DNA from: IDS-8 sp036381215
GTDB taxonomy: Bacteria; Pseudomonadota; Gammaproteobacteria; Steroidobacterales; Woeseiaceae
Direction: 5' to 3'
Assembly: GCA_036381215.1 (NCBI GenBank)
Contig: DASVDF010000004.1
Location: 13,704 to 77,703, forward strand
Length of the DNA stretch: 64,000 nt
Shown here piece after piece: positions 35,768-44,184 of the stretch. Position 1 is the first letter of the stretch, and each line of letters starts with the position of its first letter. The position numbers and the translations under genes were made by a program. The notes beneath the pieces were generated by a model. The model saw only the letters and a program-made list of their open reading frames with translations. It did no database searches and was not told where the DNA came from.

Positions 35768-37428
35768 ACGACTCCACTGCGCGCCGCGTGCAGGCGCCGA
35801 CCGGCACCGAGCTCTCGGCGAAGAGCTGGCTGACGGAAGCGCCGCTGCGCATGCTCATGAACAATCTCGACCCACAAGTCGCGGAGCGGCCGGATGAGCT
35901 CGTCGTCTACGGCGGCATCGGCAAGGCGGCGCGCAACTGGGCCTGCTTCGACGCGATCGTCGCGACGTTACAGCGCCTCGAGAGCGACCAGACGCTGCTC
36001 GTGCAGTCCGGCAAGCCGGTCGGCGTGTTCCGCACGCACCCGGACGCGCCACGCGTGCTGATCGCGAACTCGAACCTCGTGCCTGCGTGGGCGAACTGGG
36101 AGCACTTCCGCGAGCTCGATCGCAAGGGGCTCATGATGTTCGGCCAGATGACCGCGGGCTCGTGGATCTACATCGGCAGCCAGGGCATCGTGCAGGGCAC
36201 GCACGAGACCTTCGTCGAGATGGGCCGCCGGCATTACGGCGGCGATCTCGCCGGCCGCTGGATACTCACCGCCGGGCTCGGCGGCATGGGCGGCGCGCAG
36301 CCGCTCGCGGCCACCATGGCGGGCGCGTCGCTGCTCGCCGTCGAGTGCCAGCCCGACCGCATCGCGAAGCGCCTCGAGACCGGGTATCTCGACACGCGCG
36401 CGGACAGCCTCGACGATGCGCTCGCGATGATCGAGCGCTCCGTCGCCGAGCGGCAGCCGCTTTCGGTCGGGCTGCTCGGCAACGCAGCCGACGTGCTGCC
36501 GGAGCTCTTGCGCCGCGGCGTGAAACCGGATGCCGTCACGGACCAGACGTCCGCGCACGATCCGGCGAACGGCTATTTGCCGCAGGGGTGGAGCGTGGAG
36601 GAATGGATCGAGCGGCGAAGCACGGATCCCGCGGGCGTCGCCGCCGCGGCGAGCCGTTCGATCGCCGTGCACGTCGAGGCGATGCTCGCCTTCCACAGAG
36701 CCGGCATCCCGACCTTCGACTATGGCAACAACATCCGCCAGGTAGCGTACGACCAGGGCGTGAAGGACGCGTTCGCATTCCCCGGGTTCGTGCCCGCTTA
36801 CGTGCGCCCCCTCTTCTGCCGCGGCATCGGGCCGTTCCGCTGGGCGGCGCTCTCGGGCAACCCGGAGGACATCTACCGCACGGACGAGAAGGTGAAGGAG
36901 CTCCTGCCGGACGACGCGCACCTGCACCGCTGGCTGGACCAGGCGCGGGAGAGGATCAAATTCCAGGGCCTGCCGGCGCGCATCTGCTGGGTGGGACTCG
37001 GCGAGCGCGACCGGCTCGGGCTCGCCTTCAACGAGATGGTGCGCAAGGGCGAGCTCGAGGCGCCCGTCGTCATCGGGCGCGATCACCTCGATTCGGGCTC
37101 GGTAGCGAGCCCGAACCGCGAGACGGAAGCAATGCGGGACGGCTCGGACGCGGTGTCGGACTGGCCGCTGCTGAACGCGCTGCTCAACACGGCGAGCGGC
37201 GCGACCTGGGTGTCGTTCCACCACGGCGGCGGCGTCGGCATGGGCTACGCGCAGCACGCCGGGCTCGTGATCGTGTGTGACGGCAGCGTAGCCGCGGACG
37301 CACGCATCGCGCGCACGCTGTGGAACGACCCGGCGACCGGCGTCATGCGCCACGCCGATGCAGGCTACGAGGAAGCGATCGCCTGCGCCCGCGAGCACAA
37401 TCTCGACCTCCCGATGGTGCGCAAATGA
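35764..37428 (+). CDS. hutU: Urocanate hydratase
   Basis: 554 aa, the expected size. Signatures include MNNLDPQVAE, the NAD-binding GLGGMGGAQPLA, DQTSAHDPANGYLPQGWS and the HHGGGVGMGYAQHAG loop. The enzyme hydrates urocanate to imidazolonepropionate using tightly bound NAD+. It starts inside the hutC stop codon and is separated from hutH by a REPIN of about 60 bases, which might set an mRNA boundary between the two. Confidence 0.97.
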   Translation: MNDSTARRVQAPTGTELSAKSWLTEAPLRMLMNNLDPQVAERPDELVVYGGIGKAARNWACFDAIVATLQRLESDQTLLVQSGKPVGVFRTHPDAPRVLIANSNLVPAWANWEHFRELDRKGLMMFGQMTAGSWIYIGSQGIVQGTHETFVEMGRRHYGGDLAGRWILTAGLGGMGGAQPLAATMAGASLLAVECQPDRIAKRLETGYLDTRADSLDDALAMIERSVAERQPLSVGLLGNAADVLPELLRRGVKPDAVTDQTSAHDPANGYLPQGWSVEEWIERRSTDPAGVAAAASRSIAVHVEAMLAFHRAGIPTFDYGNNIRQVAYDQGVKDAFAFPGFVPAYVRPLFCRGIGPFRWAALSGNPEDIYRTDEKVKELLPDDAHLHRWLDQARERIKFQGLPARICWVGLGERDRLGLAFNEMVRKGELEAPVVIGRDHLDSGSVASPNRETEAMRDGSDAVSDWPLLNALLNTASGATWVSFHHGGGVGMGYAQHAGLVIVCDGSVAADARIARTLWNDPATGVMRHADAGYEEAIACAREHNLDLPMVRK

Positions 37429-37465
37429 CCGCCGGTGAACGAGGCCACGATCACGGCTATGACGC

Positions 37466-37525
37466 CGCAGGAGCGCGCATCGCGCGCGACCAGCGATCGT
37501 CAATCGCGCGCAATGCGCGTTCCTG
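37466..37525 (+). repeat. REPIN between hutU and hutH
   Basis: Both outer ends are GCAG/CTGC rather than GTAG/CTAC. Arms of about 24 bases with the loop CCAGCGATCGTC. It lies 38 bases after the hutU stop and 18 before hutH inside the operon, where such hairpins commonly stabilise the upstream mRNA. Confidence 0.9.
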
Positions 37526-37543
37526 CGGGCACGGAGCATTGCC

Positions 37544-39073
37544 ATGCACCTGACGATCGACGAACAGCGGCTCACGCTCGGCGAGCTGCGGCAGGTCTGG
37601 CGACAGCCGGTGACGGTGACGCTCGGCGAGAACGCACGCGCCCGCGTCGCTGCCGCGAACGCGCTGATCGCCGACGTCGTGAAGAGCGGGAAGAGCGTCT
37701 ACGGCGTCAACACCGGCTTCGGCAAGCTCGCCGAGGTGCGCATCGGCGACGCCGAGCTCGTGCACCTGCAGGAAAACCTGATCCGCTCGCACGCGGTCGG
37801 CGTGGGCGAGCCGCTGCCGGACGAATGCGTTCGCCTCATTCTCGTCACGAAGATCGCCGCGCTCGCGCAAGGTTGCTCCGGCGCCCGTCCCGAGCTGCTG
37901 GAGGCGCTCTGCGGGCTCGTCGATCGCGACATCTGCCCGCTGATTCCGGCGAAAGGCTCGGTCGGCGCTTCCGGCGACCTCGCGCCGCTCGCGCACCTCG
38001 CGCTGGTACTGCTCGGCGAAGGCAGCGCGCGCGTGAACGGCGAGGAAACCGAAGCGCTCGAAGCACTCACTCGCGCCGGATTGCAGCCGCTCAAGCTCGC
38101 GCCGAAAGAAGGCCTCGCGCTCCTGAACGGCACGCAGGTTTCCACGGCGCTCGCGCTCACGGCGCTGTACCGCGCCGAGCACCTGCTCTCGGCCTCGCTG
38201 GTCGCCGGAGCCCTGTCGACGGACGCGATCCAGGGCAGCGACGTGCCCTTCGATGCGCGCATCCAGGAGGCGCGCGGCCACGCCGGGCAGGCGGCGGTCG
38301 CGGCGCTGCTGCGCGACCTCATGTCGGGCAGCGCCATCCGCGCCTCGCACATCGATTGCAAACGGGTGCAGGACCCGTATTCGATCCGCTGCCAGCCGCA
38401 GGTCGCGGGCGCGTGCCTCGACGTGCTGCGGCACGTGGGGCGCGTGCTCGAGACCGAGGCGAACGCGGTCACCGACAACCCGCTGGTCTTCACGGACACG
38501 CGGTCGGTGCTCTCCGGCGGCAACTTCCACGCGGAGCCGGTCGCGCTCGCCGCGGATTACCTCGCGCTCGCGATCGCGGAAATCGGCTCGCTCGCCGAGC
38601 GGCGCATCGCGCTGCTGATCGACCCGCACCTGAACGGCGGGCTGCCGGCATTCCTCGTGCGCGAGGGCGGGCTCAATTCCGGGTTCATGATGCCGCAGGT
38701 GACGGCGGCGGCGCTCGCGTCCGAGAACAAGTCGCTCGCGCATCCCGCGAGCGTGGACAGCATCCCGACGTCGGCGAACCAGGAGGATCACGTCAGCATG
38801 GCGACGTCCGCGGCCCTCAGGCTGCACACGATGCTCGACAACGTGGCGCACATCGTCGCGATCGAGCTGCTCGCGGCGGCGCAGGGCATCGAGTTCCACC
38901 GCCCGAAGCGGAGCTCGGACGTGCTGGAGCGTGCGCTCGAGCAGGTACGCAGCGTGTCGGAGCCGTACGTCGAGGATCGCTCGCTGTCGGCCGACGTGTG
39001 CACCCTCGCCGGGCGCCTGGACGCCGGGCTGTTCTACGAGCACGCGCGCGCAATGCTGCCCAGCGGCTCATGA
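37544..39073 (+). CDS. hutH: Histidine ammonia-lyase
   Basis: 509 aa. The self-cyclising Ala142-Ser143-Gly144 triad that forms the MIO group is in VGASGDLAPLAH. VYGVNTGFGKLAEV, DPYSIRCQPQVAG and the QEDHVSMAT region are characteristic. It releases ammonia from histidine to give urocanate, step one of the pathway. Its TGA overlaps the hutG ATG. Confidence 0.97.
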   Translation: MHLTIDEQRLTLGELRQVWRQPVTVTLGENARARVAAANALIADVVKSGKSVYGVNTGFGKLAEVRIGDAELVHLQENLIRSHAVGVGEPLPDECVRLILVTKIAALAQGCSGARPELLEALCGLVDRDICPLIPAKGSVGASGDLAPLAHLALVLLGEGSARVNGEETEALEALTRAGLQPLKLAPKEGLALLNGTQVSTALALTALYRAEHLLSASLVAGALSTDAIQGSDVPFDARIQEARGHAGQAAVAALLRDLMSGSAIRASHIDCKRVQDPYSIRCQPQVAGACLDVLRHVGRVLETEANAVTDNPLVFTDTRSVLSGGNFHAEPVALAADYLALAIAEIGSLAERRIALLIDPHLNGGLPAFLVREGGLNSGFMMPQVTAAALASENKSLAHPASVDSIPTSANQEDHVSMATSAALRLHTMLDNVAHIVAIELLAAAQGIEFHRPKRSSDVLERALEQVRSVSEPYVEDRSLSADVCTLAGRLDAGLFYEHARAMLPSGS

Positions 39074-39918
39074 GCACGATTTTCGACTGGCACGCGGGCG
39101 ATTCGCCGCTGCTCGTCAGCATCCCGCACGACGGGCGGGAAATCCCGGCGGAGATCGCGGCGCGCATGACGGACGCCGGCCGGGCGATACCCGATACCGA
39201 CTGGCACGTCAGGCGCCTGTACGATTTTGCGGCATCGCTCGGCGCGAGCGTGATCGCCGCGCGCTATTCGCGCTACGTGATCGATCTCAATCGCTCGCCG
39301 GAGGACGATGCGCTGTATCCGGGCCAGGTGTCCACGGGCTTGTGCCCGGCACAGACGTTCGCCGGCGAGCCCATCTACACTGGGGGCGGCGGCGTCGACC
39401 CGCGCGAGCGAGCGGAGCGGGTGGCGCGCTACTGGCAGCCGTACCACGCGCAGATCGCCGTGCAGCTCGCGGAGCTGCGCCGGGAATTCGGCTATGCGCT
39501 CCTGTGGGATGCCCACTCGATCCGCGGCAGCGTGCCGCGGCTGTTCGAAGGCGAGCTCCCCGACCTGAACTTCGGCACGAACGACGGGGCGAGCTGCTGG
39601 CAAGCGGTCGAGCAGCGGCTCGCGGAAGCCGCACGCGCACTGCCATACTCGTGGGTGGTGAACGGCCGCTTCAAGGGCGGCTGGATCACGCGGCATTACG
39701 GCCAGCCGGGGGACGGTGTCTGCGCCGTGCAGCTCGAGATCGCGCAGCGGGCTTACATGAACGAGGCGACGCTGGAGTACGACGCCGCGCGGGCGGACGA
39801 ACTCGCGCGGGCCATCAGGAAACTGCTCGCGGCATACCGCGCCGGTGCGACGCTCGGCGCGCCGGAAGAGCCGGAATCGGAATCGGAATCGGAGTCGGAA
39901 CCGGAGGAGCTCGAATGA
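39070..39918 (+). CDS. hutG: N-formylglutamate deformylase
   Basis: 282 aa. Signatures: LLVSIPHDGREIP near the start, RYVIDLNRSPEDDALYPGQ and LLWDAHSIRGSVPRLFEG. It hydrolyses N-formylglutamate to glutamate and formate, so the hut pathway here yields formate; a formate dehydrogenase cluster lies at 52.8-58.7 kb. The extreme C-terminus is an unusual Glu/Ser tail encoded by a hexanucleotide repeat, and the TGA overlaps the ATG of a broken sulfite dehydrogenase gene. Confidence 0.93.
   Translation: MSTIFDWHAGDSPLLVSIPHDGREIPAEIAARMTDAGRAIPDTDWHVRRLYDFAASLGASVIAARYSRYVIDLNRSPEDDALYPGQVSTGLCPAQTFAGEPIYTGGGGVDPRERAERVARYWQPYHAQIAVQLAELRREFGYALLWDAHSIRGSVPRLFEGELPDLNFGTNDGASCWQAVEQRLAEAARALPYSWVVNGRFKGGWITRHYGQPGDGVCAVQLEIAQRAYMNEATLEYDAARADELARAIRKLLAAYRAGATLGAPEEPESESESESEPEELE
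39873..39902 (+). repeat. Hexanucleotide repeat encoding the HutG tail
   Basis: Five GGAATC-type units: three perfect, then GGAGTC and GGAACC. In frame they encode ESESESEPEE just before the stop. A six-base unit changes length without shifting frame. Confidence 0.9.
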
Positions 39919-40561
39919 AACGAAGCACCGGGAACCGCACGGCCGGGATGCACTCGCTGTATGCCGCCGATCCCGCGGCCGCGGACCGCAAGCTCTGGGG
40001 GCGCGAAGCGGATCCGGTGACGCGGCGCGGCTTCCTCAGGGGCAGCGGGCTGGCGGCCATGTCCGCGGCGCTGGGTGCCGCGATCCCGTTCGCCCGCTAC
40101 CTGCCCGGGGGCCTGATCCCGGCCGCGCTCGCCGACACGTCCGAGCCGTTCGCGATCGAAGGCACCGGCGGGCTGATCGTGCTCAACGACCGGCCGCTCA
40201 ACGCGGAGACGCCGGCGCACCTGCTGGACGACACCGTCACGCCCGCATCGCGGCTCTTCGTGCGCAACAACGGCATCCCGCCACCGGCCTCCTGCGCGCG
40301 CCCGGCTGGGAGCAGGTGCGCGCGAATTGCGGCGGCTGCCATTCCTGCCGCCTCGTGACGCAGCAGCGGGCCGACCGCCAGACCTGGCTGGACACGATCC
40401 GCTGGATGCAGGCGACGCAGAATCTCCGGGAATTCGAGCCGGCCGTCGAGCAGGCGATCCTCGATTACCTCGCGACGAACTATCCGCCGCAAGCCGCGCG
40501 CCGCCGCGCGCCGATCCCGCCCTGGCTCATGCCGCCGGGAAACCGGGAAGCGTCCCCGTAG
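39915..40561 (+). pseudogene. Fused remnants of sulfite dehydrogenase sorA (5' end) and sorB (3' end)
   Basis: From the ATG at 39915 the frame encodes a SorA-like start: VTRRGFLRGSGLAAMSAALG (Tat signal) through GLIVLNDRPLNAETPAHLLD to RLFVRNNGIPP (about residue 124). There it breaks. A different frame resumes at about 40290 with a SorB-like cytochrome c end: RANCGGCHSC (heme CxxCH), then QTWLDTIRWMQATQ and IPPWLMPPG. The whole molybdopterin domain and the SorB start are missing, so an internal deletion of roughly 1 kb is inferred. The stop TAG lies in a decayed REP. Confidence 0.75.
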
Positions 40562-40645
40562 GAGCCCTTTCGTCCGACCGTGCCGGCGCATACCCGCGAG
40601 CTCGGCAATGAAACGGCGGTCGTGCGTGATGTGCGTCCGCTTCAG
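40558..40645. repeat. Decayed REPIN after the sor remnant
   Basis: Starts GTAGGAGC, and the opposite end reads GGTCGTGCGTGATGTGCGTC, recognisable but mutated relative to the consensus. TAG 40559-40561 closes the sorB-derived frame; DUF1697 on the other strand uses its own TGA at the far edge. Confidence 0.5.
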
Positions 40646-41154
40646 GCCTTTGCGCACTTGGTGAGCGTGGCCCAGGTGCGGGTGGTCACGTCCTTGCCGA
40701 AGGTCTTCTCGATGAGGGCCATGAAGACCGGGCCGCGGGGGTTCGGGACGTAATCGGTGAAGACCTCGCGACCGGTCGAGGCAAGTATGCGCACGCCGTC
40801 ACTCTCGATTGGCAATGGGAGCTTGCCGTGCGGTTTGCGCAGGAACGTTACCACCCGCTTGCCCCTCGCGGGCAGTGCATGGCGTGCGAACGGGTCGGAT
40901 GCAATGAGCTCTTCGAGGGCGCGCGCGGGACGCACGAGCGTGGGGAAGCTGCGGCCGAGGTGCTCCTCCATCGCGCGGACCGCCTTCTGCACCAGGCCGT
41001 CCTCGGACATCGAGCGTGCATCGAACGCCACGTTGCCGCTCCCGAGCACGGTGCGCACGTTCCTGAAGCCGGCCGCTTCGAACGCGCGCTTCAGGTCGGC
41101 CATTTTCGCATTCATCGGGCTGACGCCGCGCAGCAGGGCAACGTAACGGGGCAT
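40642..41154 (-). CDS. DUF1697 family protein
   Basis: 170 aa. The family is recognisable from MPRYVALLRGVSPMNAKMAD, then LKRAFEAAGFRNVRTVLGSG and NVAFDAR. The fold is ferredoxin-like and no function is established. The gene is monocistronic, convergent with the sor remnant. Confidence 0.85.
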   Translation of the reverse strand: MPRYVALLRGVSPMNAKMADLKRAFEAAGFRNVRTVLGSGNVAFDARSMSEDGLVQKAVRAMEEHLGRSFPTLVRPARALEELIASDPFARHALPARGKRVVTFLRKPHGKLPLPIESDGVRILASTGREVFTDYVPNPRGPVFMALIEKTFGKDVTTRTWATLTKCAKA

Positions 41155-41232
41155 GCGTCCACTCCGCGAGTTGATGGTCTAGGCTCGTGATTGGCCAGGT
41201 TAGCGCAATGACCTTGCCTCGCTCGATCTCCT

Positions 41233-41721
41233 TTATCGCGAGCCCGAGGTCGCTGCCACGGGATTCTCGCGGGAGGTCTGCTGCCCGAGCTGCTGGGCGA
41301 GCCCGATGAGAATTCCTTCAGGGCCGCGGATGTAGCAGAGCCGGTAGACGCCTTCGTAGTCGACGATCTCGTCCACCACCGTCGCACCGAGCTTGCCGAG
41401 CCGGGCGAGGGTGTCGTCGAGATCGTCGACGGCGAACATGACGCGCAGGTATCCCAACGAGTTCACGGGGGCTGTGCGGTGATCGGAGGCGATGGCCGGG
41501 GCGTGAAAGCGCGAGAGCTCGAGGCGGCTGTCGCCGTCGGGCGTGCGCAGCATGGCAATCTCGACGCGCTGGTCCCGCACGCCGGTGACGCGGCCGGCCC
41601 ATTCGCCTTCGATGGGCATGCGGCCTTCCAGGATAAGGCCGAGCTCGGTGAAGAACTCGATGGCGGCATCGAGGTTCTCGACCACGATACCGACGTTGTC
41701 CATGCGCTTGACGGTCATCAA
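41233..41721 (-). CDS. VOC-family (glyoxalase-like) protein
   Basis: 162 aa with two beta-alpha-beta-beta-beta modules: VKRMDNVGIVVENLDAAIEF then FFTELGLILEG, and LGYLRVMFAVDDLDDTLARL then YIRGPEGILIGLAQQ. Substrate unknown. It is translationally coupled to the upstream YciI-like gene through overlapping stop and start codons at 41718-41721. The two probably act or are regulated together. Confidence 0.85.
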   Translation of the reverse strand: MMTVKRMDNVGIVVENLDAAIEFFTELGLILEGRMPIEGEWAGRVTGVRDQRVEIAMLRTPDGDSRLELSRFHAPAIASDHRTAPVNSLGYLRVMFAVDDLDDTLARLGKLGATVVDEIVDYEGVYRLCYIRGPEGILIGLAQQLGQQTSRENPVAATSGSR

Positions 41722-42059
41722 GACTCCGGGTCGAACTGAAAGACGCGCAGCTCCTGGTCACAGCGGCAGGCCTTCGCGATGCGTGCGGCCCACGCGATCG
41801 CCTCCTCGCGCGAAGGTACCTCGAGCACGGTAAATCCACCGTCGAGCGGGGGCGCCCAGGGATAGCCGCCCTCGACGACCGCACCGTCGGCCGAAACGAG
41901 CACGGGCCCCGTGTCTTCGTCGATGCCGCCGGCAAAGACATAAACGCCGGCAGCCTTCGCCTCGTCGATCACGGCATGCGAGTCGCGAACGACCGCCTCC
42001 CACTCGTCTTCGGGCACGGCCATCGCCGCGCTCGGAAAAGAGATCAGGTACTTGGCCAT
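41718..42059 (-). CDS. YciI/DGPF-domain protein
   Basis: 113 aa. A YCII-related fold is suggested by MAKYLISFPSAAM, the HAVIDEAKAAGVYVFAGGID helix-strand and GFTVLEVPSREEAIAWAARI. Family members are often encoded near ECF sigma factors, but none is here. Function unknown; first gene of the pair with the VOC gene. Confidence 0.85.
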   Translation of the reverse strand: MAKYLISFPSAAMAVPEDEWEAVVRDSHAVIDEAKAAGVYVFAGGIDEDTGPVLVSADGAVVEGGYPWAPPLDGGFTVLEVPSREEAIAWAARIAKACRCDQELRVFQFDPES

Positions 42060-42416
42060 GTCTGCTCCGCGCGCCAGGAACCAGGCGAGGGCGCCGCAAA
42101 TTGAGTATTACGGTACCCCAGAAGACGACCTGAAACGACCGTTTCCGTGACTTATGCCGAAACAGCTGCTGCGCGTACCATAACGCTTCCCCCGGGTACG
42201 CTTTTTGCTCGGGAGGCTACCCGATTTCGGGCCTCTCCGCGATCTCGGCAGCGCCAACGGGACAGACGCATCCCGGGAAGGCGAGGGGACAGGGGAGCGG
42301 TGCAAGCGCAAGCGCCCGACGGTCGCCCGGGCGGCCGCGGGGGTTTATCATGCCCGCGCGAAGCCACTCGCCCGGGGCCTGGCGCTCCGGCGCGCTCGAA
42401 TCAGGGGACGTGGGTT
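42060..42416. other. Intergenic region, 357 bases, no gene recognised
   Basis: Between the divergent YciI and SYLF genes. It contains less GC-rich patches (for example AAATTGAGTATTACGG near 42098) that could hold promoters, and a Shine-Dalgarno-like AGGGGA before the SYLF ATG. No REP copy, tRNA or convincing small ORF was seen. Confidence 0.5.
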
Positions 42417-42962
42417 ATGCAGACGACGAGAACCGTTCACTGGCTGCTGGCGGCGGCGCTGCTCCTGCCGCTCGTCACGTTCGCCGAGACGGCGGCGGAG
42501 CTCGACCAGGCCGTCAGCGAGACGCTCGATGCCTTCGAGGAGCAGGTCGACGGGGGCAAGGTGTTCCTCGACAATGCCGCCGGCTACCTCGTGTTTCCGC
42601 GCGTGATCAAGGTCGGGATCGCGATCGGCGGGGAAACCGGGGAGGGCGCGCTCATCAGCAAGGGGCAGACGCTCGGTTATTACCGGACCGTCGCCGGCTC
42701 CTTCGGGTTCCAGCTCGGGGCGCAGGCGAAATCCATCGTCATCGCGTTCATGACCCCGGAATCGCTCCAGCAGTTCAGGAACAGCGCGGGCTGGAAGGTC
42801 GGCGTCGACGGGTCGGTGGCACTGATCGACATCGGCGCGGGCCGATCGCTGGATACGACCAACATCAAGGATCCGGTCGTCGGCTTCGTGTTCGGTTCGA
42901 AGGGCCTCATGTACAACCTGACGCTCGAAGGCTCGAAGATCACGAAGATCGACAAGACCTGA
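42417..42962 (+). CDS. Exported SYLF-domain (YSC84-like) protein
   Basis: 181 aa with a signal peptide (about residues 1-23, ending TFAETA). The SYLF domain follows, with AAGYLVFPRVIKVGIAIGGE and the phosphoinositide/lipid-binding GEGALIS. Bacterial homologues are periplasmic or outer-membrane-associated, role unclear. A REP pair begins eight bases after the TGA. Confidence 0.88.
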   Translation: MQTTRTVHWLLAAALLLPLVTFAETAAELDQAVSETLDAFEEQVDGGKVFLDNAAGYLVFPRVIKVGIAIGGETGEGALISKGQTLGYYRTVAGSFGFQLGAQAKSIVIAFMTPESLQQFRNSAGWKVGVDGSVALIDIGAGRSLDTTNIKDPVVGFVFGSKGLMYNLTLEGSKITKIDKT

Positions 42963-42970
42963 CTCCGGCC

Positions 42971-43024
42971 GTAGGAGCGCGCATCGCGCGCGACCCGCAT
43001 TCGCAGGAGCCGCATCGCGCGACC
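42971..43024 (+). repeat. Two directly repeated REPs
   Basis: A consensus REP at 42971-42995 followed by a second, shortened copy in the same orientation at 43003-43024 (GCAGGAGCCGCATCGCGCGA). Unlike the other pairs it is direct, not inverted. Confidence 0.8.
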
Positions 43025-43041
43025 GGGAGAGGCGTCGAAAG

Positions 43042-43551
43042 ATGACCGAAGGCGAAGCGAAACCGAAGCGGCGAAGGGAATCTTTCGTCAAGCGCACCGG
43101 CGACCGCGTCCGCGACGCGGCCGGGCTGGGCCGTCTCGCCTTCGAGCAGCCGCGCTCGCTCCCGGGAGAGCTCGGGCGCCGGTTCAAACGCTTCGTGCGC
43201 GCCCTGTTCCGCGCGCGCGGCGGCGGTTTGTACGCGTGCGGATTCGTCGTGACGTTTTTGTGGCTGGAGGCGACGACGTTCGTCGGCCAGGTGGCCTCGA
43301 GCAGCAGCCTGGCCGCCTTCCTGGCCGAGGAATTTTTCGAGTTCCTGTTCCGTTTCGCCGTGCAGTCGCTGGTGAACACCGTGCTCGCGTTCATCTGGCC
43401 GGTGTTCGTGATCGAGCTCTCGCCTGTTTACGGTACGGTCGCGCTCGGCGCGCTCTACCTGCTGTTCCCCCGGTTCATCCAGCCGCACATCGACCGCTGG
43501 CTGTTCGACGATGAAGAAGAAGGCGCGACCGGCGAAAGCCCGCAGGGCTGA
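43042..43551 (+). CDS. Small integral membrane protein
   Basis: 169 aa, not recognised. A basic cytoplasmic head (residues 1-60) precedes hydrophobic segments at about 65-85 (YACGFVVTFLWLEATTFVG), 105-127 (FAVQSLVNTVLAFIWPVFVI) and 130-145. The tail is acidic. Its 3' end overlaps the DUF488 start by 41 bases, suggesting coupling. Confidence 0.7.
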   Translation: MTEGEAKPKRRRESFVKRTGDRVRDAAGLGRLAFEQPRSLPGELGRRFKRFVRALFRARGGGLYACGFVVTFLWLEATTFVGQVASSSSLAAFLAEEFFEFLFRFAVQSLVNTVLAFIWPVFVIELSPVYGTVALGALYLLFPRFIQPHIDRWLFDDEEEGATGESPQG

Positions 43552-44080
43552 AAAGCAGCCGGCCGTCATCTACACGGTCGGACATTCGACGCGCAGCTTC
43601 GATGAGCTGGTCGAGCTGCTGCGGGCGCATGGCGTCGAGCGGCTGGCGGACGTGCGCACCGTGCCGCGCTCGCGCACCAACCCGCAGTTCAACCGCGACA
43701 CCTTCGGTCCGGGGCTGCGCAACCGGCGTATCGCCTACCGGCACATGCAGGACCTCGGCGGCTTGCGGCGCGCGCGGCCGGATTCCGTCAACACGGGCTG
43801 GCGCAACGCATCGTTCCGCGGCTACGCCGATTACATGCAGACGGACGAGTTCAGGGCGGCGCTGGACGAGCTCGTTCGGCTCGCGGAGGAGAAGACCACG
43901 GCGATCATGTGCGCCGAGGCGGTGCCCTGGCGCTGTCACCGCTCGATGATCGCGGACGCGCTCATCGTGCGCGGCTACGAGGTGCGCGACATCATGACCA
44001 CCGGCCCCGCGAAGCCGCGCAAGCTGAACCCGATGGCGCGGGTGCAGGGACTCAAGATCACGTATCCGCCCCCGCCGTAG
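43511..44080 (+). CDS. DUF488 family protein
   Basis: 189 aa. The family signature is clear: IYTVGHSTRSFDELVELL, DVRTVPRSRTNPQFN, YRHMQDLGGLR and the MCAEAVPWRCHRSMIADAL motif with conserved cysteines. No biochemical function is established. The overlap with the previous gene leaves the start open. The stop is the TAG of the REPIN shared with the convergent sorbosone dehydrogenase-like pseudogene. Confidence 0.88.
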   Translation: MKKKARPAKARRAEKQPAVIYTVGHSTRSFDELVELLRAHGVERLADVRTVPRSRTNPQFNRDTFGPGLRNRRIAYRHMQDLGGLRRARPDSVNTGWRNASFRGYADYMQTDEFRAALDELVRLAEEKTTAIMCAEAVPWRCHRSMIADALIVRGYEVRDIMTTGPAKPRKLNPMARVQGLKITYPPPP

Positions 44081-44184
44081 GAGCGCGCATCGCGCGCGAC
44101 TTCGATCGCAACGACGCCTCACGCTACAGCGAAAGGGGTCGAACCTGGTTCGACCCCTTTTCGCGCGCGATTGCGCGCTCCTAC
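44077..44184 (+). repeat. REPIN shared by DUF488 and the convergent pseudogene; supplies both stops
   Basis: Left arm from 44077, right arm to 44184. TAG 44078-44080 ends DUF488; opposite-strand TAG 44181-44183 ends the sorbosone dehydrogenase-like frame. The loop, about 60 bases, carries its own perfect palindrome at 44132. Confidence 0.92.
44132..44160. terminator. Perfect palindrome in the REPIN loop
   Basis: AAAGGGGTCGAACC and GGTTCGACCCCTTT pair completely around one base, followed by further T. It could act as an intrinsic terminator in both directions between the convergent genes. Its GTCGAACC core matches the arms at 32271. Confidence 0.6.
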
